Source: JBCDBH01 sp039184055 (GTDB taxonomy: Bacteria; Acidobacteriota; Thermoanaerobaculia; Multivoradales; J023). From it: a stretch of 16,454 nucleotides of DNA. Positions 1 to 7,515 of the stretch are shown here, piece after piece. The notes under the pieces were generated by a model. It was not told where the DNA came from, did no database searches, and saw only the letters and a program-made list of their open reading frames with translations. A program made the position numbers and the translations under genes. Each line of letters opens with the position of its first letter. The stretch's first letter is position 1. The DNA is taken from the NCBI GenBank assembly GCA_039184055.1, contig JBCDBH010000103.1, positions 1 to 16,454 of the forward strand, written 5' to 3'.

Positions 1-739
1 CACTCACCTCGGTCCAGGAGGTGCCGAGATTGGTCGAACGCCAGATACCAGTGCGCGTCGCGGCGATCAGGGTGTCGGTACCCGGGATCCGCGCCAGGCG
101 ATTCACGTAGAAGAAATCGCTATTCATGGTCGAGGCGAGCTGCGTCCAGGTCTCGCCGAAATCGTCACTACGGAAGATGCCGAGCCCCTGGGCGGCGTCG
201 ACGTTGAAATAGCCTTCACCGGTACCGATCCAGATCCGGTTGTTGTTGTCGGGGTCGACGATCATGCTGCCCACCGCCAACGAGGCGAGGAAATCATCGA
301 GCACGCGCCAGGTAGCGCCACCGTCGGTGGTCTTCCAGGAGCCACCCGAAACGCTTCCCACCACGATGGTGTCGGAATCGTCCGGCTTCACGACCAAGCC
401 ACGCAAACGGCCTCCGAAGTTGCCTGGTCCGTAGCTCATGACGTTGAGCGCCGGCTTGTCCAAGGCACCTTCGGTGGTCCAACTCCGGACGATCTCCTCC
501 TGCGCTTCGAGATTCCACTCGACCGGAGCACGATCGTCGGGAGTTTGGAGAAACATCGCCTCGTGCGCGGCGGCTTCACCCGGGAATTCGGGCTTCGGCC
601 CATCATCCTGATTCGGCACACGACTTTCGAGCCATGCGCGTTTGTCGAGATTCTCCGTTTCAGCGGACGGACCAGCAACGAAGAACGCGATCCCGGTAGC
701 GAGGGAGATCACCAGAAGTAGGACGAGAGGTGTTCGCAT
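1..739 (-). CDS. Secreted BNR/Asp-box (sortilin/VPS10-like) beta-propeller protein, C-terminal part outside window
   Basis: The frame opens at an ATG at 739 and runs off the left edge, giving 246 visible residues. The start follows an AGGGA ribosome-binding site about 6 bases upstream. The protein begins MRTPLVLLLVISLATGIAF, a hydrophobic signal peptide or signal anchor. A polar stretch leads into a propeller with three visible Asp-box motifs: KTTDGGATW, RSDDFGETW and RSTNLGTSW. Between them are strand pairs such as VDPDNNNRIWIGTGEG, which are typical of BNR/sortilin-like propellers. The protein is probably exported to the periplasm or surface. Family members include glycan-binding proteins, glycosidase-like proteins and unknowns, and nothing visible shows catalysis. 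It is divergent from the isocitrate dehydrogenase gene and resembles the propeller gene at 8538-10895. The fold is well supported; the function is unknown. Confidence 0.85.
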   Translation of the reverse strand, partial: MRTPLVLLLVISLATGIAFFVAGPSAETENLDKRAWLESRVPNQDDGPKPEFPGEAAAHEAMFLQTPDDRAPVEWNLEAQEEIVRSWTTEGALDKPALNVMSYGPGNFGGRLRGLVVKPDDSDTIVVGSVSGGSWKTTDGGATWRVLDDFLASLAVGSMIVDPDNNNRIWIGTGEGYFNVDAAQGLGIFRSDDFGETWTQLASTMNSDFFYVNRLARIPGTDTLIAATRTGIWRSTNLGTSWTEVS

Positions 740-1089
740 CACGATTCCCTTTCAGTCGATCGTTGGGTGCTCAGCGACGAACCCAGGCGCGGGCGGGAGC
801 ACTCCTGGGCGGGATGCCCAAGCGTTGGTTGTGGGTCGAGCAGAATATGCTACTAGGCGCATGAAGGCAAGAAAAACCGACCGGACGGACGGCAAACTCG
901 GAAGACCAGAGATTTCGTTAGGCGACACACCCGAAGCGAATCCGAGCTATGCTCTCGCCGACAGCGAGCTCAAACGGCCCCGATTCGCACCTCGAATAGA
1001 GGTTGCGAACGGTCCACCGAGCGCTTCGTTTTTCGACCGACAACCTCGAAGAGCTCCGCTCACGAGGTCACCATACGCGGAGAGCACAC
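740..1089. other. Divergent intergenic region (350 bp) between the BNR gene and icd
   Basis: The region separates two outward-reading genes and should hold both promoters. A leftward promoter is proposed at 842-870. I could not find a convincing rightward -35/-10 pair for icd; TATGCT at 948-953 is a possible -10 without a good -35. The frame of icd extends upstream to a TTG at 1003, but that stretch reads as unrelated arginine/histidine-rich sequence and is probably leader. I see no RNA gene or strong repeat here. Confidence 0.6.
842..870 (-). promoter_or_regulatory. Predicted sigma70-type promoter for the leftward BNR gene
   Basis: On the minus strand, TTGCCT (865-870) and TATTCT (842-847) are separated by exactly 17 bases. 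Each hexamer matches 4 of 6 consensus positions. A start of transcription near 835 would leave a 5' leader of about 95 nt before the ATG at 739. The call comes from eye matching only, and the sigma factors of this host are unknown. Confidence 0.35.
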
Positions 1090-2544
1090 ATGACCAACAC
1101 CTCCCCTCGCATCACGATCGCCTACGGCGACGGTATCGGCCCCGAAATCATGGACGCCACCGTCCGGGTGCTCGACGCCGCGGGCGCCGGTCTCGAATAC
1201 GACCGGATCGAGCTTGGCGAAGCCGTTTACAAACAAGGCGTCACCTCGGGCGTCCCCGAATCGGCGTGGGACACCCTGCGCAAGAACAAGGTTCTGCTCA
1301 AGGCGCCGATCACCACGCCACAAGGCGGCGGTTACAAAAGCGTCAACGTGACCTTGCGCAAGAGCCTCGGCCTCTTCGCCAACGTCCGGCCGTGCAAATC
1401 GTACGCACCGTTCGTGGTCTCGAACCATCCGGGTATGAACCTGGTGATCATCCGCGAGAACGAGGAAGATCTCTACGCCGGCATCGAGCACCAGCAGACC
1501 CGTGAGGTCACCCAGGTTCTCAAGCTGATCACCCGGCCCGGTAGTGAAGCGATCATTCGCTACGCCTTCGCCTACGCTCAGGCCTATGGTCGTCGCAAGG
1601 TCACCTGCATGACCAAAGACAACATCATGAAGCTCACCGACGGGCTCTTCCACCGTCGCTTCGACGCCATCGCGGCCGAATATCCCGACATCGAGGCCGA
1701 GCATCAGATCATCGACATCGGCACCGCGCGTCTCGCCGCCCAACCCGAGGGCCTCGACGTCGTGGTGACCCTGAACCTCTACGGCGACATCCTCTCCGAC
1801 GTCGCCGCCCAAGTGGCCGGCTCGGTCGGTCTGGCGGGCTCGGCCAATATCGGTCCGCACGCCGCCATGTTCGAAGCCATTCACGGCTCGGCGCCCGACA
1901 TCGCCGGTCGCGGGGTCGCCAATCCCTCGGGACTGCTCCACGCCGCCGTCCAGCTCCTCGTCCACATCGGCAAAGCCGAAATCGCCGAGAGGATCAAGAA
2001 CGCCTGGCTGTGCACTCTCGAAGACGGGATCCACACCCCCGACATCTACCGTGAAGGCTTGAGTCAACGCGATGTCGGCACCGCCGCCTTCGCCGACGCC
2101 GTGATCGAACGTCTCGGCTCCAGCCCGCGCACCCTGCCACCGGTTCACTACCAGGGCACGGGTATCGTCATTCCCGACCCCGAGATTCCCGAACCGCGCG
2201 AGAAAGAGCTCGTCGGTGTCGACATCTTCATCGACTGGAACGGGCCGGGTCGCGACCCTCAGGAAATCGGTAAAGGCCTGGAAGCCGCCACCCCGGACGG
2301 TCCCTTGCGTCTCGAAATGATCACCAACCGCGGTGTCATGGTCTACCCACGGTCCATTCCCGAGACCTTCCGCACCGACCACTGGCGTTGCCGCTTCACC
2401 GCCGGGAACGACACACCGGTCCAATTCACCGACGTCCTCACCGTTCTCGGTGGCCTGAACGAAAACGGCTGGGAAGTGATCAAAACCGAGCACCTCTACC
2501 TTTTCGACGGCCAGCCGGGCTTCTCGAAGGGTCAGGGGCAGTAA
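1090..2544 (+). CDS. icd: Isocitrate dehydrogenase, long Rickettsia/Thermus type, probably NAD-dependent
   Basis: The 484-residue product catalyses oxidative decarboxylation of isocitrate to 2-oxoglutarate in the TCA cycle. Visible features are the N-terminal YGDGIGPE segment, the substrate loop with S84, N86, R90 and R100 (KSVNVTLRKSLG), RENEEDLYAG with R122 and Y129, K176, and metal-binding aspartates in YGDILSD (D233, D237). At HGSAPDIAG (265-273), D270 and I271 stand where NADP enzymes such as E. coli Icd have Lys-Tyr; Asp-Ile is the NAD-type pattern of this superfamily. A C-terminal domain (about 365-484) absent from E. coli Icd marks the longer subfamily. The ATG at 1090 is chosen because GGAG at 1079-1082 lies 7 bases before it and the conserved domain starts at once. 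The gene appears monocistronic. Isopropylmalate dehydrogenase is excluded by the substrate loop and length. Confidence 0.95.
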   Translation: MTNTSPRITIAYGDGIGPEIMDATVRVLDAAGAGLEYDRIELGEAVYKQGVTSGVPESAWDTLRKNKVLLKAPITTPQGGGYKSVNVTLRKSLGLFANVRPCKSYAPFVVSNHPGMNLVIIRENEEDLYAGIEHQQTREVTQVLKLITRPGSEAIIRYAFAYAQAYGRRKVTCMTKDNIMKLTDGLFHRRFDAIAAEYPDIEAEHQIIDIGTARLAAQPEGLDVVVTLNLYGDILSDVAAQVAGSVGLAGSANIGPHAAMFEAIHGSAPDIAGRGVANPSGLLHAAVQLLVHIGKAEIAERIKNAWLCTLEDGIHTPDIYREGLSQRDVGTAAFADAVIERLGSSPRTLPPVHYQGTGIVIPDPEIPEPREKELVGVDIFIDWNGPGRDPQEIGKGLEAATPDGPLRLEMITNRGVMVYPRSIPETFRTDHWRCRFTAGNDTPVQFTDVLTVLGGLNENGWEVIKTEHLYLFDGQPGFSKGQGQ

Positions 2545-2545
2545 C

Positions 2546-2562
2546 ACCACTCTCCGAGTGGT
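2546..2562 (+). other. Hairpin directly after the icd stop codon
   Basis: ACCACTC and GAGTGGT form a perfect 7-bp stem around a TCC loop, starting two bases after the stop codon. No T-run follows, so it does not look like an intrinsic terminator. It could stabilise the 3' end of the mRNA. Confidence 0.5.
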
Positions 2563-2592
2563 CGGCCTCGGACACCCCAAAGTTGAACCCGC

Positions 2593-2619
2593 GACGGCAG
2601 GGACACACGCTCTGCCGTC
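2593..2619 (+). other. Second intergenic hairpin downstream of icd
   Basis: GACGGCAG (2593-2600) and CTGCCGTC (2612-2619) form a perfect 8-bp stem with an 11-base loop. There is no following T-run. It is the middle one of three stems between icd and the convergent peptidase gene. Confidence 0.45.
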
Positions 2620-2669
2620 AGCACAGATCGGTCAAACGTAGAAACAGAAGTGATCGATCTTTCGTATCT

Positions 2670-2697
2670 CTTTCCGTGGGAGACCACCCACGGAAAG
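2670..2697 (+). promoter_or_regulatory. Perfect 11-bp hairpin overlapping a Shine-Dalgarno sequence
   Basis: CTTTCCGTGGG (2670-2680) pairs perfectly with CCCACGGAAAG (2687-2697) around a 6-base loop; a T-G wobble could add one pair. The right arm contains most of the AAAGGAG at 2694-2700 that precedes the small ORF at 2707. Folding would hide this ribosome-binding site. Neither strand shows a T-run after the stem, so an intrinsic terminator is unlikely. Whether it controls translation is inference. Confidence 0.5.
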
Positions 2698-2706
2698 GAG
2701 TCTCCA

Positions 2707-2772
2707 ATGACACTTCTCGACCTTCTCATCAAGCTCGCCACACGTGCCAATCCTTGGTTCGATGGCGACTGA
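2707..2772 (+). CDS. Possible 21-residue small ORF with strong ribosome-binding site
   Basis: ATG at 2707 to TGA at 2770-2772 encodes MTLLDLLIKLATRANPWFDGD. The Shine-Dalgarno AAAGGAG (2694-2700) lies 6 bases upstream, as good as any in the window. The first 13 residues look like a short amphipathic helix (leucines and isoleucine, with Asp, Lys and Arg on the other side). It sits about 160 bp after icd on the same strand, and the next gene is convergent, so it cannot be a leader peptide for a neighbouring downstream gene. It could be a small membrane-active peptide, an icd-linked microprotein or a chance ORF. I do not recognise it. Confidence 0.35.
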   Translation: MTLLDLLIKLATRANPWFDGD

Positions 2773-2806
2773 AATGCTAGCTACCGATCTCTACTGACGG
2801 TTGTTC

Positions 2807-5188
2807 TCAGCGCTCGCGGGTCGACGCCAAAACCGCGTTGTCGGGATTGAATTCGACCGATCTCGGCACCCGCGGTACGGGCAGGACGAAGGTCTCTTCG
2901 CTTTGCTGGAGCACGACCATCACCTGCCCACCGTCTTCCTTCTTCTTGTCGAAGTAGATCGCCACCGGCACGGGCATGCGCCAGCCCGTTTCGACATCGC
3001 TCAACCGTACGGTCAAGGCAATGGCCGGTTGACCTTCCGGCGTCGTGGTGGGTTGCCACGACCATTCAAAGCTCGGGATGTCGGTGCCATCGATCCATTG
3101 GTTGAAGAACCACTTCCATTCCCGACCGGTGATCTCGTCGAGCACGGCGATGAAGTCGGCCGTCGAGGCGGCGCGGCCAGCGTAGCGATCGACAAAGGTC
3201 CGAATGACGGCAAAGAACATCTCATCATTTTGCGTCAGGCCGCGTAGGGTGCCACGCAACATGTGGAGCACGACCGCGCCTTTGACATAGCTCATGGTGA
3301 CGTAGCCGCTCGGCGTCTCACCGGTCGCGGCCCGGTAGCCGAGACTGATCGGTCCGATTCGACGACGTTCTTTGTCGTTACGCTCGAGGGCATAGAGACG
3401 CGAAAAACGACTCGCGCCGTCGATCTCGCCGCGGACGATCCCACTGTAGACATCGACCATCTCTTGGTAGTACTCCTCCTCGGGCATGGAGGCCTCGAGA
3501 AAGAGCATGGCCGAATACTCGGCGAAGGCCTCACTCAACCACTGATCGCGGTAGCTCTTCCACCCGACGACATGCCCCCACCATTGATGCGCCGTCTCAT
3601 GAGCGCGAAACCGCTCGGTCGGCCCTTCACTGGTGCGTTCCATACTCAACTCGGAGAGATGAAGAAATCCCTCGAAACTCTGACCATGAATTCCCGTGAT
3701 GCTGGTGGCCAAGATGTTGTCGGTTTCGAGACGATGGTCGAAGATCTGCTGGAAAAAGGAAATGCTGTTGGCGATGTCGACAGCGACGTTGTAAAGCTGG
3801 TTCTTCCGGGTGTTGGTACTGGCGAAGGCGGTGATCGCCGGAACACCGTCAAGCTCGACGGTTTGCTCACGCGGTCGCTCGGAGAGCGCGAAGGTGGCCA
3901 TACGCACCGGCCGGTCGATTCGCCAGGTTCGCGTCCATGTCCCATCACCCTCGACGAGCTCGCCCGCGTTCCCCATCGCGCGTACTTCTTGTTTCTCGAG
4001 ACCCGTCATGGTGAAGACAGCGGTATGAGGATCGTTGAATCCGTCGACCTCACCCGGATACCACAGACGCCCCGAGACATAGTTGGTGAGCGGAATCCGA
4101 TAGTGCACGGTGAGACTCGTGCTTTCGCCCGCGATCCAAGGCGTGTCGGCGAGCACGAGTAAACGCACGTCCCAAGTCTCGGCGAACATCCGACCGTTGC
4201 GTTTGCCGACCTGGTCGCGAATAAAGGGCAGCTCGGTGCCATCCGCTGTGGTGACCCGATCGACCTCGGCCGACGAGCTGAGCAAGAGACTGAGCGCACG
4301 TAGACCCTCGAGCTGTGGCGTGAAGACCATCTCGGCTTCGATCTCGGGTCGTCGAACGGTGATGTTGGCTTGGCCGGCCTTGCTCCACTCGGGGTGAGTC
4401 GGCGTCAAATCGATGCTGAGGTCGACATGCTCGAGATCGACCGTTCGCATCGTCTCCGAGCCCGGTCGACCGCTGTCGAGTCGTTGTTCGGGTCGATCCA
4501 ACCGGATCCAAGCCTCAGTCCAACGATGCGTCCGGTCGTAGTGACTGAGCGTGATCTCCTCGCCGTCGAACGAATCGTGTTCGTAGGTCAGCCAGGAAAA
4601 GTCCGCCGTCTCGACATCGATCCGGAGATAGTCGTCGTCACGCATCGACAGCCCGGCGATCACCCGTGCATCGATGTCTTCGATCCTCTGCACCAGCCAA
4701 TGCTCGTGACGGTCGGTCGCAAGGTCGTCGTCGCTGAACGGACCGTCCGGCGCGGCGAGATCGAGCCAACGTTCGACACGCCCTGGAACCGTCGTGCGAA
4801 GAACCAATCGACCAAAGGTCTGATCGATCCGATCCATCTCCGGACGTTCGCTGGTTCGCGCCAAATGTCGACGCTCGATCGGATCGGGAATCGTCATCGA
4901 AAAACGGCCCTCACCCTCGAAGACCACACCCGTGACCACGCCGCCACGTGGCTGCATGAGCCGGACCGTGCCTCGCTCGAGTGTCCAGGTCGCCGTGTCG
5001 TGCGTGAAGGTGACGGCCGTTGGCAAAGGAGTCGTGCTTCCCCACCGCCCTTCGACGAGAGGCTCGTACGATGCAACCGCGGTCGCGGCATCGGGAAACA
5101 TGGCCCATCCAGGCGACGCCGATAGCAGCGACATCCACGCGCACGCGGACACGATCGACCCGGTTGCGATCAGGAATCGGATGAACAT
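2807..5188 (-). CDS. Exported M1-family (gluzincin) zinc metallopeptidase
   Basis: The 793-residue product is an aminopeptidase-N-like zinc peptidase, probably periplasmic or surface-located and acting on peptide N-termini. An N-terminal signal peptide runs to about residue 29 (SASPGWA). The zinc site HETAH begins at residue 530 and is followed after 18 residues by a glutamate in WLSEAFAEY (E553), the exact HEXXH-X18-E spacing of M1. SYVKGAVVLHMLR downstream should carry the catalytic tyrosine. The usual GxMEN exopeptidase motif is replaced by GQSFEG, so N-terminal recognition may differ. About 300 residues before the M1 core look like beta-rich sequence I cannot assign. The ATG at 5188 has GGGAG 7-8 bases upstream. 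The ClC gene ends only 20 bp before it, so the two probably form one operon. Confidence 0.9.
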   Translation of the reverse strand: MFIRFLIATGSIVSACAWMSLLSASPGWAMFPDAATAVASYEPLVEGRWGSTTPLPTAVTFTHDTATWTLERGTVRLMQPRGGVVTGVVFEGEGRFSMTIPDPIERRHLARTSERPEMDRIDQTFGRLVLRTTVPGRVERWLDLAAPDGPFSDDDLATDRHEHWLVQRIEDIDARVIAGLSMRDDDYLRIDVETADFSWLTYEHDSFDGEEITLSHYDRTHRWTEAWIRLDRPEQRLDSGRPGSETMRTVDLEHVDLSIDLTPTHPEWSKAGQANITVRRPEIEAEMVFTPQLEGLRALSLLLSSSAEVDRVTTADGTELPFIRDQVGKRNGRMFAETWDVRLLVLADTPWIAGESTSLTVHYRIPLTNYVSGRLWYPGEVDGFNDPHTAVFTMTGLEKQEVRAMGNAGELVEGDGTWTRTWRIDRPVRMATFALSERPREQTVELDGVPAITAFASTNTRKNQLYNVAVDIANSISFFQQIFDHRLETDNILATSITGIHGQSFEGFLHLSELSMERTSEGPTERFRAHETAHQWWGHVVGWKSYRDQWLSEAFAEYSAMLFLEASMPEEEYYQEMVDVYSGIVRGEIDGASRFSRLYALERNDKERRRIGPISLGYRAATGETPSGYVTMSYVKGAVVLHMLRGTLRGLTQNDEMFFAVIRTFVDRYAGRAASTADFIAVLDEITGREWKWFFNQWIDGTDIPSFEWSWQPTTTPEGQPAIALTVRLSDVETGWRMPVPVAIYFDKKKEDGGQVMVVLQQSEETFVLPVPRVPRSVEFNPDNAVLASTRER

Positions 5189-5208
5189 GGCGAGGCTCCC
5201 TTCGCTGG

Positions 5209-7392
5209 TCAGATTCGCGGAATCGGGCCCGATGCGGGTTTGATCGCCAGGCCTTCGGTACCGAAGCGCAGATCACCCGCGTCGATCGCATCGATACTCC
5301 GTACCGGGCCCAACAGAATCAATTTGTCATCCGCCTCGAGAACCGTGTCGCCATCGGGCATCATTCTCGTCTCGGCTTTCGTTTCGGCGGCGCTGCTTTC
5401 GGCCCCCGCGCGACGGAGCTGCAACATGGTAACGCCCATGGTCTGGGGCAAACGCGCCGCCGCCAAGGTTCGACCCACGAGCACCGGTGGCACGGTCACC
5501 AGTCGAACACCGAAATCCGGTGGCAGCTCGACATAGTCACGGCCAGCATCGGGATCCTCGGTTTGCACGAACGTCGCCAGCAACGCGGGCCGGCCGAGCA
5601 CTTCTTGCGAGTAGAGCGCCAGAAGATCTCGCTTCGCCAACACCCCGCCGTAGACCCCGGCTTCATCGACCACCGGCATGCGTTCGAAATCGCTTTGCGC
5701 AAAGCTGTCGACGGCACGCCTCAGACTATCGTCACGCCCGAGCACCAAGGGCACGTCGGTCATCAAATCGTGCGCCACGACGGCGATCAACACCTCGGGC
5801 TCGTCGAGAACATGTTTGATGTCGTGCAACGAAATCGAACCGATCAATCGATCTCGATCGTCGACCACGAAGAGCCGTTGTCGATGATGCTCCAGGAATC
5901 GCGACACCACGGTTCGGTAGTCGTCGGCGGGTCGCAACACGTCTTCGTCGGCGCGGGTCAGATCACCGACTTTGAGACCGCTGAGCGCCGCTTCCTCGAG
6001 ACGCCAATTGATGTCGACACCTCGGCGCTCGAGCGATTCGGTATAGGTCGAATAGGGATAGACCAGCCGCGCGACAAAACTGGCGATGATCGATACGGTC
6101 ATCAACGGCAGGATCAGGTTGTAATTGCCGGTGAGCTCGACCAAGACCAAGATCGCGGTGATCGGCGCATGGCTCGTTCCGGCGGCAACCGCCGCCATCC
6201 CCACCGCCGCGTACACCCCCCAATCGGAGGTGACGGTGGGAAAGGCGGTGTGGATGGCGTAACCGTACGCCGCGCCGGTGAGCGCGCCGACGGTCAGCGA
6301 CGGCGTAAACAGACCTCCCGAGCCACCGCTCCCCGCAGTCAGCGCGGTCGCCACCACCTTTGCGATCGCCAAGAGTAAGAGCGTGCCGAGGGTCAGGGTG
6401 GTGTCCATCGACACCGTGAGATTGACCAGATCGGCACCGCTTCCCAAGATCCTGACATCGGTCCAATAGGCAAAGGCGCCGAGCAACACCATGCCGATGA
6501 TCGGCTGAGCCCACAACGGCAACCGCAGCTTGCCAAATGCCAGGTGGCCGCTACGCACCCCGAACGTAAAGAGCAACGAGACCAGCGCACCGATCAAGCC
6601 GAGACCGACAAAACCAGCGATATCCCAACCGCCACCGACCACCACCAGATCACCGGCTTCGTAACTCGGGACATTGCCTTCCAGATTGCGGGCGATCAAC
6701 GTCGCGATCACCGAGGCGACAACGATCGGCCCGAAGATCTCGAGCGCGAAATTGCCGAGGATGATCTCCATCGCAAAGACCGCGCCGCCGACCGGAATGT
6801 TGTAGGCGGCGGCCAAACCCGCCGCGGCGCCGCATCCCACCAGAACTTTGACCTGATGCGTGGTGAGCCGTAGTCGCGCTCCGAGCTCCGAAGCGATCAT
6901 CGCACCGAGCCGAATCATCGGCCCCTCGCGCCCCAGCGAGCCGCCAGCACCCACCGTCGCCACAGCGGCGAAGGAACGCAGGGTAACCGGACGGGCCGGA
7001 ACGCGACCGCGGCGAAGAATCACCGACTCGATCAGCACCCCCATGCCCCATCCCGACACCTTTTCTTTGCTGAAGAAAACGGTCGCGCCGATCACCAAGC
7101 CACCGATCAAGGTAGCGATCACCACACCTTCGAGTGGACGCTCAGCGGCCGAAGCAAAGAGATCCGCGCTGCCCCAAATGAGCACACGAACCCAATAGAT
7201 CAGCTTGTGGACCGCGACACCGAGCAGCCCGGCCAGCACACCCACCACCGGAATCAAAAGGAAAAAACGCCGATCCTGTGGTGTCGCCAGGCCAAACCGA
7301 CGCGCCAAAATCAGCTCGGCATTGCGTCTCCAGTCCGCGGCCTGCTCCGCCAAACGCCGCAGCCTGGATCGCCAGGCATCGACCATGCTCAT
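5209..7392 (-). CDS. ClC-family chloride channel/antiporter with tandem CBS and TrkA-C domains
   Basis: The 727-residue inner-membrane protein has the ClC core at about 40-450. Key motifs are GREGP (154-158, with the gating glutamate E156), NIPVGGAVFAME (198-209) and GGSGGLFTP (356-364, selectivity-filter region). Aligned by eye to E. coli ClcA, the external gate is kept, but the internal proton glutamate E203 falls on I210. The first filter motif GSGIP appears as GWGMG (114-118). Two CBS domains (about 473-535 and 540-597) and a TrkA-C/RCK-C domain (about 620-700) follow, suggesting control by nucleotide or another ligand. ATG at 7392 is used, with another ATG two codons later; no good ribosome-binding site is seen. 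It starts a unit after the terminator at 7447-7478 and is followed by the M1 peptidase gene. A channel or a weakly coupled antiporter are both possible. Confidence 0.93.
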   Translation of the reverse strand: MSMVDAWRSRLRRLAEQAADWRRNAELILARRFGLATPQDRRFFLLIPVVGVLAGLLGVAVHKLIYWVRVLIWGSADLFASAAERPLEGVVIATLIGGLVIGATVFFSKEKVSGWGMGVLIESVILRRGRVPARPVTLRSFAAVATVGAGGSLGREGPMIRLGAMIASELGARLRLTTHQVKVLVGCGAAAGLAAAYNIPVGGAVFAMEIILGNFALEIFGPIVVASVIATLIARNLEGNVPSYEAGDLVVVGGGWDIAGFVGLGLIGALVSLLFTFGVRSGHLAFGKLRLPLWAQPIIGMVLLGAFAYWTDVRILGSGADLVNLTVSMDTTLTLGTLLLLAIAKVVATALTAGSGGSGGLFTPSLTVGALTGAAYGYAIHTAFPTVTSDWGVYAAVGMAAVAAGTSHAPITAILVLVELTGNYNLILPLMTVSIIASFVARLVYPYSTYTESLERRGVDINWRLEEAALSGLKVGDLTRADEDVLRPADDYRTVVSRFLEHHRQRLFVVDDRDRLIGSISLHDIKHVLDEPEVLIAVVAHDLMTDVPLVLGRDDSLRRAVDSFAQSDFERMPVVDEAGVYGGVLAKRDLLALYSQEVLGRPALLATFVQTEDPDAGRDYVELPPDFGVRLVTVPPVLVGRTLAAARLPQTMGVTMLQLRRAGAESSAAETKAETRMMPDGDTVLEADDKLILLGPVRSIDAIDAGDLRFGTEGLAIKPASGPIPRI

Positions 7393-7410
7393 GGGACGGT
7401 CATGCTAGCA

Positions 7411-7419
7411 GTCCCGGAC
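7411..7419. promoter_or_regulatory. Short palindrome upstream of the ClC gene
   Basis: GTCCCGGAC lies 19 bases before the ClC start. It is a palindrome with one central base. The same 9-mer in the other orientation forms the core of a 13-bp palindrome at 11071-11083. A shared operator is possible, but chance matches are plausible in GC-rich DNA. Confidence 0.2.
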
Positions 7420-7440
7420 GCTCCATAACGTGCCATGGCC

Positions 7441-7478
7441 AAAACAAAACGAGCCCCGGAATCACCCGGGGCTCGTTT
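7441..7478 (-). terminator. Intrinsic terminator of the BNR-PQQ propeller operon
   Basis: AAACGAGCCCCGG (7447-7459) and CCGGGGCTCGTTT (7466-7478) form a perfect 13-bp GC-rich stem with a 6-base loop. On the minus strand the stem ends in TTTTGTTTTG, a proper U-tract. It lies 38 bases after the stop of the PQQ-propeller gene (7516) and before the ClC start (7392), so it separates two minus-strand transcription units. Confidence 0.92.
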
Positions 7479-7515
7479 CTGGTCTCTGCAAAAGACCGCT
7501 AACCGTCAAGACGGC

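Noticed and set aside
1003..1089. Upstream TTG extension of icd (29 extra residues)
   Set aside because: The extra residues are unlike the family N-terminus, while the ATG at 1090 has a GGAG at proper distance.
1060..2580. 506-codon open frame on the minus strand opposite icd
   Set aside because: It mirrors the icd gene, is rich in Gly, Asp, Val and Arg without domain character, and arises from the high GC of icd third positions.
2670..2697. The 11-bp hairpin as an intrinsic terminator for icd or the convergent peptidase gene
   Set aside because: The stem is strong, but neither strand has a T-run after it.
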